From: D37C17 sp964551815
GTDB taxonomy: Bacteria; Fidelibacterota; Marinisomatia; SCGC-AAA003-L08; D37C17
Assembly (NCBI GenBank): GCA_964551815.1
Contig: CAZKEL010000064.1
Location: 1-10,758, forward strand
Direction of reading: 5' to 3'
Length of the DNA stretch: 10,758 nucleotides
In this document: positions 1-7,656 of the stretch, one piece after another
Position numbering within the stretch: the first letter of the stretch is position 1
How the letters are laid out: each line of letters begins with the position of its first letter
Position numbers and translations under genes: made by a program
Notes under the pieces: generated by a model
What the model was told of the DNA's origin: nothing
The model's database searches: none
What the model saw: the letters and a program-made list of their open reading frames with translations, nothing else

Positions 1-166
1 TAGAAAATACCAACATGTTGCTTAACTTAAAATCAACTTTATCGTGGGAAGTCCAGAAATTAATTTATAGTGAATAGTTGGTAGTTATCTGGTATTAGTT
101 GTCAAACTCAAAATTAATTATTAGAACCCACTTTCGCCATTACTATACATTTTAATGGTTGGCAGG

Positions 167-182
167 CAAGCAACCTTGCTTG
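167..182. repeat. Short inverted repeat (7-bp arms, 2-base centre)
   Basis: The arms CAAGCAA and TTGCTTG match perfectly around a CC centre. Folded as RNA the innermost pairs would have to open, giving a stem of about 5-6 bp. Neither strand has a run of U directly after it. It lies 11 bases from the stronger hairpin at 194-213 and may act with it. Its function is unknown. Confidence 0.4.
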
Positions 183-193
183 TTACTTCTGAT

Positions 194-216
194 AACAACC
201 TGGGGAGGTTGTTTTA
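194..216. terminator. Possible terminator hairpin after the metalloprotease gene
   Basis: The 8-bp arms AACAACCT (194-201) and AGGTTGTT (206-213) close a GGGG loop. The run of T follows the stem on the plus strand (212-215), so intrinsic termination is better supported for plus-strand transcription. On the minus strand the stem is followed by a mixed sequence, so for the protease transcript it may serve only as a 3'-end stabilising hairpin. Position, 16 bases past the protease stop codon, fits an end-of-transcript role. Confidence 0.45.
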
Positions 217-229
217 CTTTAATTCGAAT

Positions 230-2878
230 CTAATTTATTACCGTCTGTGCCTTATACACCGACTGAATCTTATTGGCAGCTTCACTGAGGTGAGCCTGGG
301 TATAATCATCAAAGCTTCCGCTGTCAATTGATGCTCTAATCCTGCTATGCAAGTTCCTTAGATTGGCTCTGGCCAGGGCAATGGCATCTGTGTGAAAAAA
401 ACTTTTTTCATTCAGCAAGATAATACTCAATACTTCAATATGCGTTTTTTGCAGGTCACGTCGAAAACTGTTAATATTCCGGTTATTCTCTAATTCAGAC
501 CAGAGGGAGAGGGTAATTTTTTGAAACATTTCAGCTAAGGTAAAAATTTCTTCACCCTGCTTAAATTTCAATTCATTGTCCCTGAGTCTTGCAAAGATGC
601 GGGGGTGATGCAAACGGTATAAAGTACCCGCCTGAATCCAGCGTACATAATCATGGATGGGATAGTCAATGCGGCTCATGCGCCAGACGGATCCTCTAAA
701 ATCCCAACTTCTTTCAGGAGCCAGTTTATTTAAAAGTTCAGGGTCAAAATAGAAGGCATCCTCAGCCAGAATTCTGCGGAGAATGAAATCCAGCGCTTCT
801 TTTTGTTTTGCAGCAGGTACCAATTTAAAGGGTGTTTCTCCACCGGGGTCTCCTACATGGTGCCGACTGTGATAAATACCACCAATATACTTGGCAATAT
901 TACGGGAGGCAGAGTAGTACTGGCGAATTCCTCTGCTGAATACCCGCCTCAGCTTGGAATACTGCTCACCATCCTTTTCAAAATGTTGGGGAATGGTGGC
1001 CCAGAGTTCATGGGCAAGGTCAATGCGGTCATCAAAATACTGTATAGGGTCACTGGTGAGATCCCAGGCGTTTGAGGTGGGGTCAATCCCACGGGTGGAA
1101 AGCCCAAAGGTATCCTCATCTGTCCCATATTGCAGTAAGGGGTCATTAGAGCGGGAGGCAATCTCTTCTAAAAATTTTTCTTCAGACAATCCTGAGCGAT
1201 CCGGTTGACTGTAGGCATATTCAATAGCCCAGTAATCATAGGTTCCCGGTTTGGTCTGGAAGAAATTTTTTCCGTCGTAAATATTGATAGGTTGATAGTC
1301 CATAACCGAGCCGCTGATGCCATATTTATCTGTAAATCCGGGGTCACTGAGTTGGTCTATGGAATAAACCGAGCTGCCTTTGAAATTATGCCGCAGCCCC
1401 AGTGTATGACCTACTTCATGGAGGATCAGATCTACTAATCCATTGTGAATATATTGTTGCAGTGCTTCATCCGTTCCTTCCAGTTTACCTGTTGCAGTCA
1501 GCATATCCCAGCCTGCTGCCATTTCATCCCGCAGATGTTCACCGTAACGGCACATCTCAGAAGAAAATTCAGCAGGTGATTCCTCTGTCTCAAAATCCAT
1601 AGCTAAGGGACCTATGAGGGGTGCAACAAATTCAGTCTGCTCTCTGTAGAAAGACCGTACAAAATCTGCACTGATGCGAATATCTGCATCATAAAGTTCA
1701 CCGGTGTAGGGATTCGCACGGGAAGGACCTACTGCATAACCCGAACCCGGTTGAAACATCCAGCGCACGGTGTTATAGCGAACGTCAGCCGGATCCCAAT
1801 CAGCATCCTCCGGCATTTGTTTAACCACGATTGCATTTTTGAATCCTGCAGCCTCGAAGGCTTCATTCCAGGCAAGTATGCCCTGGCGTACCGCATCTCT
1901 CAATTCATAAGGTACGGTATTTTCAATCCAGTATATAATGGGTTTTACTGGTTCAGATACTTTGGATTGGGGATTTCTTTTTTCCAGATACCAGCGGTTT
2001 ATATAGCGGATATAAGGCGAATACTGCATCACATTGGTATAGTCCTGATAGATGGTGGTGAAATGGCCCACTCTGTCATCAGCGAGTCGGGGGGTATAGT
2101 CTGATTCAGGAATAGCTGACAAGCTGATTTGATAGCTGGAAACCATGCTGGATGAATTTGGAAGGGTATAAATATACTGCCCTTTTTTTCCTTTAAAATG
2201 GAGGGCTATCTCTAACTCAGTATTTAAAGGAAAGGATTTAATATTTTTAAAATAGCTGTCTTTTTTATCGAAGACATATACGCCCTGGCTGCGCATGGTG
2301 ATGCGTTCCATATCATAAATAAAGAGAATTCCCAGATCAACCAGTATGGCACCCGTTTCCGGATGGGGGGCAGATTCAATTTTGGTTGAAGAAAGGATGG
2401 AATGGGATTTATGCCGCTCAACAGATTTTCTAAATGGAGAACTTTCATCTGCGCGGAAGAGCACATTGGCATTCACATACTGAATCCGCTCACCGACTTT
2501 TCTAAATAGAAAGGGGTATTCATTCAGCATGGAACTTCCATCTAAATACAGGGCATCCCCGGATTGTCGGGTAATTCCTGCAAGATGAATTTTCTCAAGT
2601 TGATCTGGTTTTAGAGAGAGATAGGCTTTATTGGTGGATTCTTTCCAGTAGATGGTAAAAAGCCCTTCAATTGCCTTATAGTTTTTAATTACTTCTTTAT
2701 AGGGCTTTTTAGTTGACTTTGATTTCATCCTGGTTGATTTTTTAGTCTGGTCAGCAGGGGAATCATCCAAAAGGAAGTCTATATCTAAATCTTTAAAGGG
2801 GTCGGCGAAAAGCAGGGAGGCAAAGAGGAATACCGGCAGCAGAAAAAATTTGTTAATCAATAATCTCCAGGTTACCAT
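230..2878 (-). CDS. Exported zinc-dependent metalloprotease (met-zincin, DUF5117/DUF4953-type)
   Basis: This 882-residue protein is predicted to be a secreted zinc endopeptidase. Residues 1-25 form a signal peptide: Arg and Lys near the N-terminus, a hydrophobic stretch LLPVFLFASLLF, then a likely cut after Ala25. A Lys/Ser/Thr-rich segment follows at about 45-61. The catalytic motif HEVGHTLGLRH is at 487-497, so His487, His491 and His497 bind zinc and Glu488 is the base. The Met-turn SVMDY lies at 524-528. The order (N-terminal beta-rich region, central protease core, long C-terminal helical part) and the length match the large zinc-dependent metalloproteases common in Bacteroidota and relatives. 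No T9SS sorting domain is seen at the C-terminus, so periplasmic or Sec-exported location is inferred. The ATG start places the signal peptide correctly. No clear Shine-Dalgarno precedes it. The gene stands 103 bases beyond the ALDH block, probably as its own unit. The substrate is unknown. Confidence 0.9.
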   Translation of the reverse strand: MVTWRLLINKFFLLPVFLFASLLFADPFKDLDIDFLLDDSPADQTKKSTRMKSKSTKKPYKEVIKNYKAIEGLFTIYWKESTNKAYLSLKPDQLEKIHLAGITRQSGDALYLDGSSMLNEYPFLFRKVGERIQYVNANVLFRADESSPFRKSVERHKSHSILSSTKIESAPHPETGAILVDLGILFIYDMERITMRSQGVYVFDKKDSYFKNIKSFPLNTELEIALHFKGKKGQYIYTLPNSSSMVSSYQISLSAIPESDYTPRLADDRVGHFTTIYQDYTNVMQYSPYIRYINRWYLEKRNPQSKVSEPVKPIIYWIENTVPYELRDAVRQGILAWNEAFEAAGFKNAIVVKQMPEDADWDPADVRYNTVRWMFQPGSGYAVGPSRANPYTGELYDADIRISADFVRSFYREQTEFVAPLIGPLAMDFETEESPAEFSSEMCRYGEHLRDEMAAGWDMLTATGKLEGTDEALQQYIHNGLVDLILHEVGHTLGLRHNFKGSSVYSIDQLSDPGFTDKYGISGSVMDYQPINIYDGKNFFQTKPGTYDYWAIEYAYSQPDRSGLSEEKFLEEIASRSNDPLLQYGTDEDTFGLSTRGIDPTSNAWDLTSDPIQYFDDRIDLAHELWATIPQHFEKDGEQYSKLRRVFSRGIRQYYSASRNIAKYIGGIYHSRHHVGDPGGETPFKLVPAAKQKEALDFILRRILAEDAFYFDPELLNKLAPERSWDFRGSVWRMSRIDYPIHDYVRWIQAGTLYRLHHPRIFARLRDNELKFKQGEEIFTLAEMFQKITLSLWSELENNRNINSFRRDLQKTHIEVLSIILLNEKSFFHTDAIALARANLRNLHSRIRASIDSGSFDDYTQAHLSEAANKIQSVYKAQTVIN

Positions 2879-2981
2879 AGGGTTTATGCCCCATAAAGTA
2901 CAGCCGTTTTTCCATTAAATGATAATGAATTATTCAGGTTTATCCAGAGTAAAATATTAACCATATTCCTGGTATTAATAG

Positions 2982-3845
2982 TTAACTGCCAATGGGATGC
3001 CAGGTTGTCTTAATTTCACTATGTTGTAAAATAGAATAAGGAGATTGTTGTTCTTCGCTCTGCCAGTCCCTACCGGATTGTATTTCCACCCGTTTCATAT
3101 TATCTGCGGCTTTTGATTCAATTTCCTTGGCAACCTTGCCATCATTTCCCGCATAGATTATTCCATTCACATCTTTATGAGTAGCAAAATGAGAAGCCAG
3201 TTCAGTTTCACTTCCCGTGAGGAGGTTTATCACTCCTTGAGGTACATCAGAGGTATGCAATACTTCAGCCAGCGTAACCCCTGCGGGAGATGCATTTCCG
3301 GAGGTGAGAATAACCACCGTATTTCCACCACAAATTGCAGGAGCAATGAGGGATACCAGTCCTGTTAATGGGTGGGTTTTAGGTGCTAAAATAGCAATAA
3401 CCCCTTGGTTTTCAGGGAGAGAAAAATTAAAATGGGAACTGCTGACAGGATTCACCGTGCTGAAAAGCTGCTGATATTTATCTGCCCAACCGGCATAGTA
3501 CACCAGTTGGTCAACTGCAAAGTCAAATTCAGCTTCAGCAGCTTTTAGGGATAAATCGCAATGCTGAAGTTCTTCTAAAAACTGGGTTCGTCTTCCTTCC
3601 ATAGTTTCTGCAATTCTATAGAGAATTTGTCCCCGGTTATATCCTGATCGTGACCACCAGCCCTCAATAGCTTTCCGGGCGGCAGTTACAGCATCGCGAA
3701 AATCCTTTCGGCTTGCCCTGCAGATATTGATTGCAGTTGGTTTTTCTGAAAGCTGCAAAGCATCATACCTGCCTGATTCACTACGGACAAATTTTCCACC
3801 GATATATAGTTTATAGGTTTTTAAAATATTCAATCTATCAGTCAT
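2982..3845 (-). CDS. Non-catalytic ALDH-like protein; candidate detached ALDH16 C-terminal domain
   Basis: This 287-residue protein resembles the NAD-binding (Rossmann) and oligomerisation parts of an aldehyde dehydrogenase but stops before the catalytic domain. ALDH landmarks are present: KLYIGGKFV near the start (12-20), YYAGWADKY (116-124), a Rossmann segment CGGNTVVIL (172-180), PQGVINLLTG (202-211), and a terminal WHPIG that may form the last flap strand. The catalytic Cys, the Glu of the LELGGK motif and the EIFGPV segment are all missing, and the oxyanion-loop PWNF is replaced by APKTH (154-158). Ordinary ALDHs have about 480-500 residues. The match in design is the extra C-terminal domain of ALDH16, described as a Rossmann fold with a beta-flap. 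The ATG overlaps the stop of the upstream ALDH gene (ATGA), with GGAG 5 bases ahead, so translation is probably coupled. It likely binds the upstream enzyme as a structural partner. A decayed duplicate is the alternative, but the frame is intact. Confidence 0.8.
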   Translation of the reverse strand: MTDRLNILKTYKLYIGGKFVRSESGRYDALQLSEKPTAINICRASRKDFRDAVTAARKAIEGWWSRSGYNRGQILYRIAETMEGRRTQFLEELQHCDLSLKAAEAEFDFAVDQLVYYAGWADKYQQLFSTVNPVSSSHFNFSLPENQGVIAILAPKTHPLTGLVSLIAPAICGGNTVVILTSGNASPAGVTLAEVLHTSDVPQGVINLLTGSETELASHFATHKDVNGIIYAGNDGKVAKEIESKAADNMKRVEIQSGRDWQSEEQQSPYSILQHSEIKTTWHPIGS

Positions 3846-5299
3846 ACTAACTCCATATAAGGGTATAATCCATGAATGCCCCCTTCCCGGCCTATGCCGC
3901 TTTCCTTATACCCACCAAAGGGTGAGGCAGGATCAAATTTATTAAAGGTATTTGCCCAAATAACCCCTGCACGTATTTTTTCCGAAACCTTAAATAGTTT
4001 TGCTCCCTTATCCGTCCATACACCACCGGATAATCCATAGGGAGTATTATTGGCTTTTTCTATGGCTTCTTCCACTGTTCTAAAAGTTTGAATTGCCAGC
4101 ACAGGCCCGAAAATTTCTTCCTGAACTACTCTGTGTGATTGAGAAACATTGGTGATGAGGGTGGGTTGAAACCAATACCCCTTTTCAGGAAGAGTACAGA
4201 AAGTAGGCTGGTAAATCTCACCTCCCTGATCTTTTCCAGACCGAGTTAATTCCTGTATTTTTTCCAACTGCATTTTAGAATTGATTGCGCCAATGTCGGT
4301 ATTCTTGTCTAATGGATTGCCAATAATCAGGGAGTCCATTCTCGATTTGAGTTTTGCCAGCAGTTCATCCTGAATTCCTTCCTGAACATAGAGACGGCTG
4401 CCGGCACAGCAGACATGACCCTGGTTGAAGAATATGCCATTCACAATACCTTCAACAGCCTGATCTAAGGCAGCATCTTCAAAGATGATATGAGCCGCCT
4501 TGCCTCCCAGTTCAAGGGTATAACGTTTTGAGGTACCTGCCAGAGATTTTTTAATAGATTTTCCTACTGAGGTTGATCCGGTGAAAGCAATTTTATTCAC
4601 ATCCGGGTGAGAAACCAGGTGACTGCCAGTGCTTCCGTCGCCAGTGATAATATTTACCACACCAGGGGGCAGGTCAATATCCTGTAGGAGTTCAGCCAGT
4701 TTTAAAGCGGTGAGGGGAGTTGTTTCTGCGGGTTTTAATACTACTGTGTTCCCGCAGGCTAAGGCAGGAGCGATTTTCCAGGCCGCCATGAGGAGGGGAA
4801 AATTCCAGGGGATGATTTGTCCTGCAACACCCAGCGCATTGGCCTTTCTTCCTGGGAAGGCATACTCTAATTTATCAGCCCAGCCAGCATAATAGAAAAA
4901 ATGGGCTGCCACTAAGGGGATATCTACATCTCTGCTTTCTCTGATTGGTTTTCCGCCATCAAGAGACTCAATTATGGCAAATTCCCTGCTGCGTTCCTGA
5001 ATAGTCCTTGCAATGCGATAAATGTACTTCCCTCTCTCTTTTGGAGGCAGCTGTGACCAAATATTTGTATAGGCATCTCTGGCAGATTTTACCGCTTTAT
5101 TGACATCCTTTTCATTTGCAAAAGCAACCTCAGCCAGTTTTTCTTCCGTAGCTGGATTTATAGTCGTCAGGGTTTTACCAGATTCCGGCGGCCTAAATTC
5201 GCCATTAATGAACAATTGATAGGATTCTTTCAAATTTATATGCTCCACCACTTCAGGAGCAGGGGCATAATTTTCGGTAAAGTCTTTCAGGTCAACCAT
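3842..5299 (-). CDS. NAD(P)-dependent aldehyde dehydrogenase, catalytic subunit
   Basis: This is a complete 485-residue aldehyde dehydrogenase that oxidises an aldehyde to its acid. All key positions are visible: PWNF with oxyanion Asn166 (164-167), KPAE with cofactor Lys189, the cofactor loop FTGSTSVG (239-246), general base Glu263 in LELGGK, nucleophile Cys297 in NQGHVCCAG (by alignment with Cys302 of ALDH2), and Glu395 in EIFGPV. The C-terminus PFGGYKESGIGREGG is typical. The substrate is probably acetaldehyde, because the gene starts only 3 bases after deoC, whose product is acetaldehyde; this is inference from context. The Shine-Dalgarno AGGA lies 6 bases before the ATG, just upstream of the deoC stop. 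The stop overlaps the start of the next, non-catalytic ALDH-like gene, and the pair resembles a split ALDH16. The specific aldehyde cannot be read from the sequence. Confidence 0.93.
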   Translation of the reverse strand: MVDLKDFTENYAPAPEVVEHINLKESYQLFINGEFRPPESGKTLTTINPATEEKLAEVAFANEKDVNKAVKSARDAYTNIWSQLPPKERGKYIYRIARTIQERSREFAIIESLDGGKPIRESRDVDIPLVAAHFFYYAGWADKLEYAFPGRKANALGVAGQIIPWNFPLLMAAWKIAPALACGNTVVLKPAETTPLTALKLAELLQDIDLPPGVVNIITGDGSTGSHLVSHPDVNKIAFTGSTSVGKSIKKSLAGTSKRYTLELGGKAAHIIFEDAALDQAVEGIVNGIFFNQGHVCCAGSRLYVQEGIQDELLAKLKSRMDSLIIGNPLDKNTDIGAINSKMQLEKIQELTRSGKDQGGEIYQPTFCTLPEKGYWFQPTLITNVSQSHRVVQEEIFGPVLAIQTFRTVEEAIEKANNTPYGLSGGVWTDKGAKLFKVSEKIRAGVIWANTFNKFDPASPFGGYKESGIGREGGIHGLYPYMELV

Positions 5300-5302
5300 A
5301 AT

Positions 5303-6208
5303 TTATCCTTTTGAAAAATAGTCAGCGGATTGATAGGCTCCGCCCTTTTGTTTACCAATCTGCATGAGCAGGTCATTAGCCAGAGAACTGGCACCAAAGC
5401 GAAACAGATCGGGGGTTAGCCACTCCTTGCCAAGGGTTTCTTTTACCATTACCAGATAGCGGATGGCAGTTTTTGCATCACTAATTCCCCCTGCTGGTTT
5501 CATACCAATCTTTTCACCGGTTTTGAGAAAATGGTCACGGATAGTCTCAAGCATTACCAAAGTGACGGGTTGGGTAGCTCCTGTTTTTGCTTTTCCGGTG
5601 GAGGTTTTTATAAAATCAGCACCGGCAGCTATGGCAATTTCACTTGCCCGCCTTACCCTGTCAAGAGTGGAAAGTTCCACCGTTTCTAAAATGACTTTTA
5701 GATGTACTTTTCCGCACACTTCTTTTGCCCGGGCAATTTCATCAAAGACTGCTTCATATTCATTGGCTAAAAACTTTCCGCGGGAAATGACCATATCCAC
5801 TTCATCAGCACCCTCGTCTATTGCAAATTGAATTTCCTCCAGGCGGGAGTTTAAATCTAACTGACCACTGGGAAAGCCAGTTGCAACGGAAGCAACAGCA
5901 ATGGAAGAATCTTCCAGCTCCTGTCTGGCAGTTCGTACCAGCGTGGGATACACACAGACTGCTGCCACAGTGGGTAAATCTGAAAATGGTGTATGCAAAT
6001 ATTTTGCTTTTTGACATAGATGTTTCACATTACCGGGAGTGTCCATTCCCTCAAGTGTGGTAAGATCAATCATGCTTAAGGCAAGATGGAGGGCAGCAAC
6101 TTTGCTTTCTTTTTTTACAGAGCGCGAATTGAGCCGGGCCACTCGCTCCTGAACACCAACCTCATCTACGATTGGAGTAGTATAAAAATTTAATAATTGA
6201 GAGTTCAT
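5303..6208 (-). CDS. deoC: Deoxyribose-phosphate aldolase (DeoC/DERA)
   Basis: This class I aldolase cleaves 2-deoxy-D-ribose-5-phosphate to glyceraldehyde-3-phosphate and acetaldehyde in the cytoplasm, the last step of deoxynucleoside breakdown. From the ATG at 6208 (301 residues), Schiff-base Lys201 lies in FIKTSTGK. Asp138 in EVDMV and Lys237 in GMKPAGG complete the proton relay, with spacing close to Asp102/Lys167/Lys201 of the E. coli enzyme. At about 300 residues it is the long form, nearer to human DERA (about 318) than to E. coli (259), with an N-terminal extension of about 35 residues. A TTG two codons upstream (6214) is possible, but the ATG is preferred; neither has a clear Shine-Dalgarno. 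It lies 28 bases after the mutase gene and 3 bases before the ALDH gene, so all four are probably co-transcribed. No deoA, deoD or DeoR-type regulator is in view. Confidence 0.95.
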   Translation of the reverse strand: MNSQLLNFYTTPIVDEVGVQERVARLNSRSVKKESKVAALHLALSMIDLTTLEGMDTPGNVKHLCQKAKYLHTPFSDLPTVAAVCVYPTLVRTARQELEDSSIAVASVATGFPSGQLDLNSRLEEIQFAIDEGADEVDMVISRGKFLANEYEAVFDEIARAKEVCGKVHLKVILETVELSTLDRVRRASEIAIAAGADFIKTSTGKAKTGATQPVTLVMLETIRDHFLKTGEKIGMKPAGGISDAKTAIRYLVMVKETLGKEWLTPDLFRFGASSLANDLLMQIGKQKGGAYQSADYFSKG

Positions 6209-6236
6209 TGTCAAAATGTGTATGAATTGTCGTTGT

Positions 6237-7574
6237 TCAGTAGATAATATTTTTTACTTTAGTAGTCAGTTCAGCTGCAAGCTTGGTATTTTCAGCTTCT
6301 GCATAAATCCGTAAAATTGGTTCCGTATTGGACTTGCGGATATGTACCCAGGAATTCTTAAAATTCAGTTTTAGTCCATCAGTATTATCTTTGGGGGTAC
6401 CATTGAAATGGGTTTCAATTTTATTTAAAGCCTCTTCAGCATTTATGGATTTCAATTCTATTTTTTCCTTTACCATTTCAAAATGTGGCATAGATTTAAA
6501 AATACTACTCACCGTTTTTTCCTCCATTGCCATTCTGTGTAAAAAGAGGGCGGCACCAACAAGAGAGTCCCTCCCAAAATGACTTTCAGGCAGGATAACT
6601 CCGCCGTTTCCTTCCCCTCCTAACAGCGATCCGCATTCTTTCATCATATTCACTACATTGATTTCTCCCACTGCAGATCGTAACACAGTTGTTCCATGTT
6701 TTTCTGCAATTTTATCAATGGCAAGGGTAGTAGATAAATTGGTAATCAGGGGTTGAGTAGTCTTTTTCTGTTGTAAAAATCCGTCTGCACAAATGGTGAG
6801 CGTATATTCTTCTCCTAAGGGTGAGCCTTGTTCATCTACTACAGCTAATCTATCCCCGTCGGGATCGGTAGCAAACCCCACCTGGGCTTTATACTCCTGT
6901 ACAGCTTTGCCTAAAGGTTCAAGGTTGTGAGGGAGTGGTTCAGCACCTCTGGGGAAAGTTCCGTCGGGGGTACAATGCAGTCGCTGCACCCTGCAGCCTA
7001 ACGCTTCCAGCAATTCAGGGAGTGCGTATGAAGCAGCACCGTTCACTGCATCTACTACTACAGAGAAGTTTCTTTTCCTGATGGCTTCAATATCCAGGCA
7101 GGAAAGGGAGAGGGTATGATCAATATGGGGTTTATGACCATTAGGAATAAATTCTGCCGATTTCTCAATAAATTCAGGTAGTTTTTCGTCATCGGCTAAT
7201 TGGAAGAGCTTCTGATTTTTATCCGCATTTAAAAAACAACCGTCACTGTCTATGAATTTCAATCCATTCCATTCGGTGGGGTTGTGGCTGGCAGTGATGA
7301 CAATGCCTCCGGCTAAGTTGTTTTTTTCCACCAGGAATTGGGCTGTAGGGGTAGGAATAATGTCATAATTGAGGACCTCTCTTTTTAAGGAAGTCAATCC
7401 ATTATACCCGGCTTGAATAAATTCTTTACCGTGCTGACGGCTGTCTCGGGCCAACAGAATTGGTCCATTATCCTGTATTGTTATAAAAGCCCTTACATGC
7501 CTTAAAATGGTATCAGCAGTGAAGGTCTTGCCAGCTATGCCGCGAATTCCTGATATTCCACGGATTAATTCCAT
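6237..7574 (-). CDS. glmM: Phosphohexomutase family enzyme (phosphoglucosamine mutase-like)
   Basis: This 445-residue enzyme belongs to the alpha-D-phosphohexomutases, which shift phosphate between C1 and C6 (or C1 and C5) of sugar phosphates through a phosphoserine. The active-site loop TASHNP holds Ser96 (94-99). The Mg-binding loop DPDGDR is at 237-242, the sugar-binding loop GEGNGG at 320-325, and the phosphate-binding loop RKSNTEP at 413-419, so all four domains are complete. The GEGNGG loop differs from GEMSGH of PGM/PMM and GEQSGH of classical GlmM. To my knowledge it is seen in archaeal and Bacteroidota proteins annotated GlmM. The default role is glucosamine-6-P to glucosamine-1-P for cell-wall precursors. 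Its place directly before deoC leaves open a phosphopentomutase role, so the symbol is tentative. The ATG start gives the usual GISGIRG N-terminus; no Shine-Dalgarno precedes it. A terminator separates it from rpsU. Confidence 0.85.
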   Translation of the reverse strand: MELIRGISGIRGIAGKTFTADTILRHVRAFITIQDNGPILLARDSRQHGKEFIQAGYNGLTSLKREVLNYDIIPTPTAQFLVEKNNLAGGIVITASHNPTEWNGLKFIDSDGCFLNADKNQKLFQLADDEKLPEFIEKSAEFIPNGHKPHIDHTLSLSCLDIEAIRKRNFSVVVDAVNGAASYALPELLEALGCRVQRLHCTPDGTFPRGAEPLPHNLEPLGKAVQEYKAQVGFATDPDGDRLAVVDEQGSPLGEEYTLTICADGFLQQKKTTQPLITNLSTTLAIDKIAEKHGTTVLRSAVGEINVVNMMKECGSLLGGEGNGGVILPESHFGRDSLVGAALFLHRMAMEEKTVSSIFKSMPHFEMVKEKIELKSINAEEALNKIETHFNGTPKDNTDGLKLNFKNSWVHIRKSNTEPILRIYAEAENTKLAAELTTKVKNIIY

Positions 7575-7587
7575 AGGTAAAATTACT

Positions 7588-7615
7588 GATTAAAAAGGGA
7601 GGATTAAAAAGGGGG
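7588..7615. repeat. Two tandem copies of a 14-base A/G-rich unit
   Basis: Two adjacent 14-base units beginning GATTAAAAAGGG (7588-7601 and 7602-7615) differ at one base. On the transcribed strand they read as C/T-rich tracts lying between the rpsU terminator hairpin and the start of the mutase gene. The right-hand copy abuts the U-tract of the terminator. They may be slippage products or part of the leader of the downstream gene; no function is evident. Confidence 0.5.
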
Positions 7616-7649
7616 AAAAAGAAAATCCGGGTAATATGCCCGGATTTTC
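7616..7649 (-). terminator. Rho-independent terminator after rpsU
   Basis: A perfect 11-bp stem (7621-7631 with 7639-7649) closes a 7-base loop, and its core CCGGG is GC-rich. On the minus strand it is followed at once by TTTTT (7616-7620) and further pyrimidines. It begins 8 bases past the rpsU stop codon, the expected place for the end of the rsmA-sigma-rpsU transcript. The mutase gene starts 42 bases beyond it and so probably has its own promoter or depends on read-through. Confidence 0.85.
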
Positions 7650-7656
7650 AATGGTA

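Larger units (their letters stand above)
1..229. other. Non-coding tail downstream of the metalloprotease gene
   Basis: This AT-rich stretch follows the stop codon of the protease gene and shows no convincing gene. A plus-strand frame is open from the left edge to a TAG at 75-77 (about 24 codons). It could be the very end of a convergent gene, but it is too short to judge. Two inverted repeats lie close together, at 167-182 and 194-213, as might be expected between converging transcripts. Confidence 0.5.

Noticed and set aside
1751..2104. Plus-strand frame of 117 codons inside the metalloprotease gene
   Set aside because: No family motif is seen in it, and it is opposite a strongly supported coding region.
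2951..2980. Imperfect hairpin after the ALDH-like gene, followed by some T on the minus strand
   Set aside because: Only about 4 bp pair cleanly before a bulge and the stem is AT-rich, so it is not a convincing terminator.
2982..3845. Frameshift or pseudogene reading of the short ALDH-like gene
   Set aside because: The frame is intact, starts with its own ribosome site at an ATGA overlap, and ends cleanly at a domain-like boundary, which argues for a functional short protein.
5463..5831. Plus-strand frame of 122 codons opposite deoC
   Set aside because: It lies antisense to the conserved active-site region of DeoC and shows no recognisable domain.
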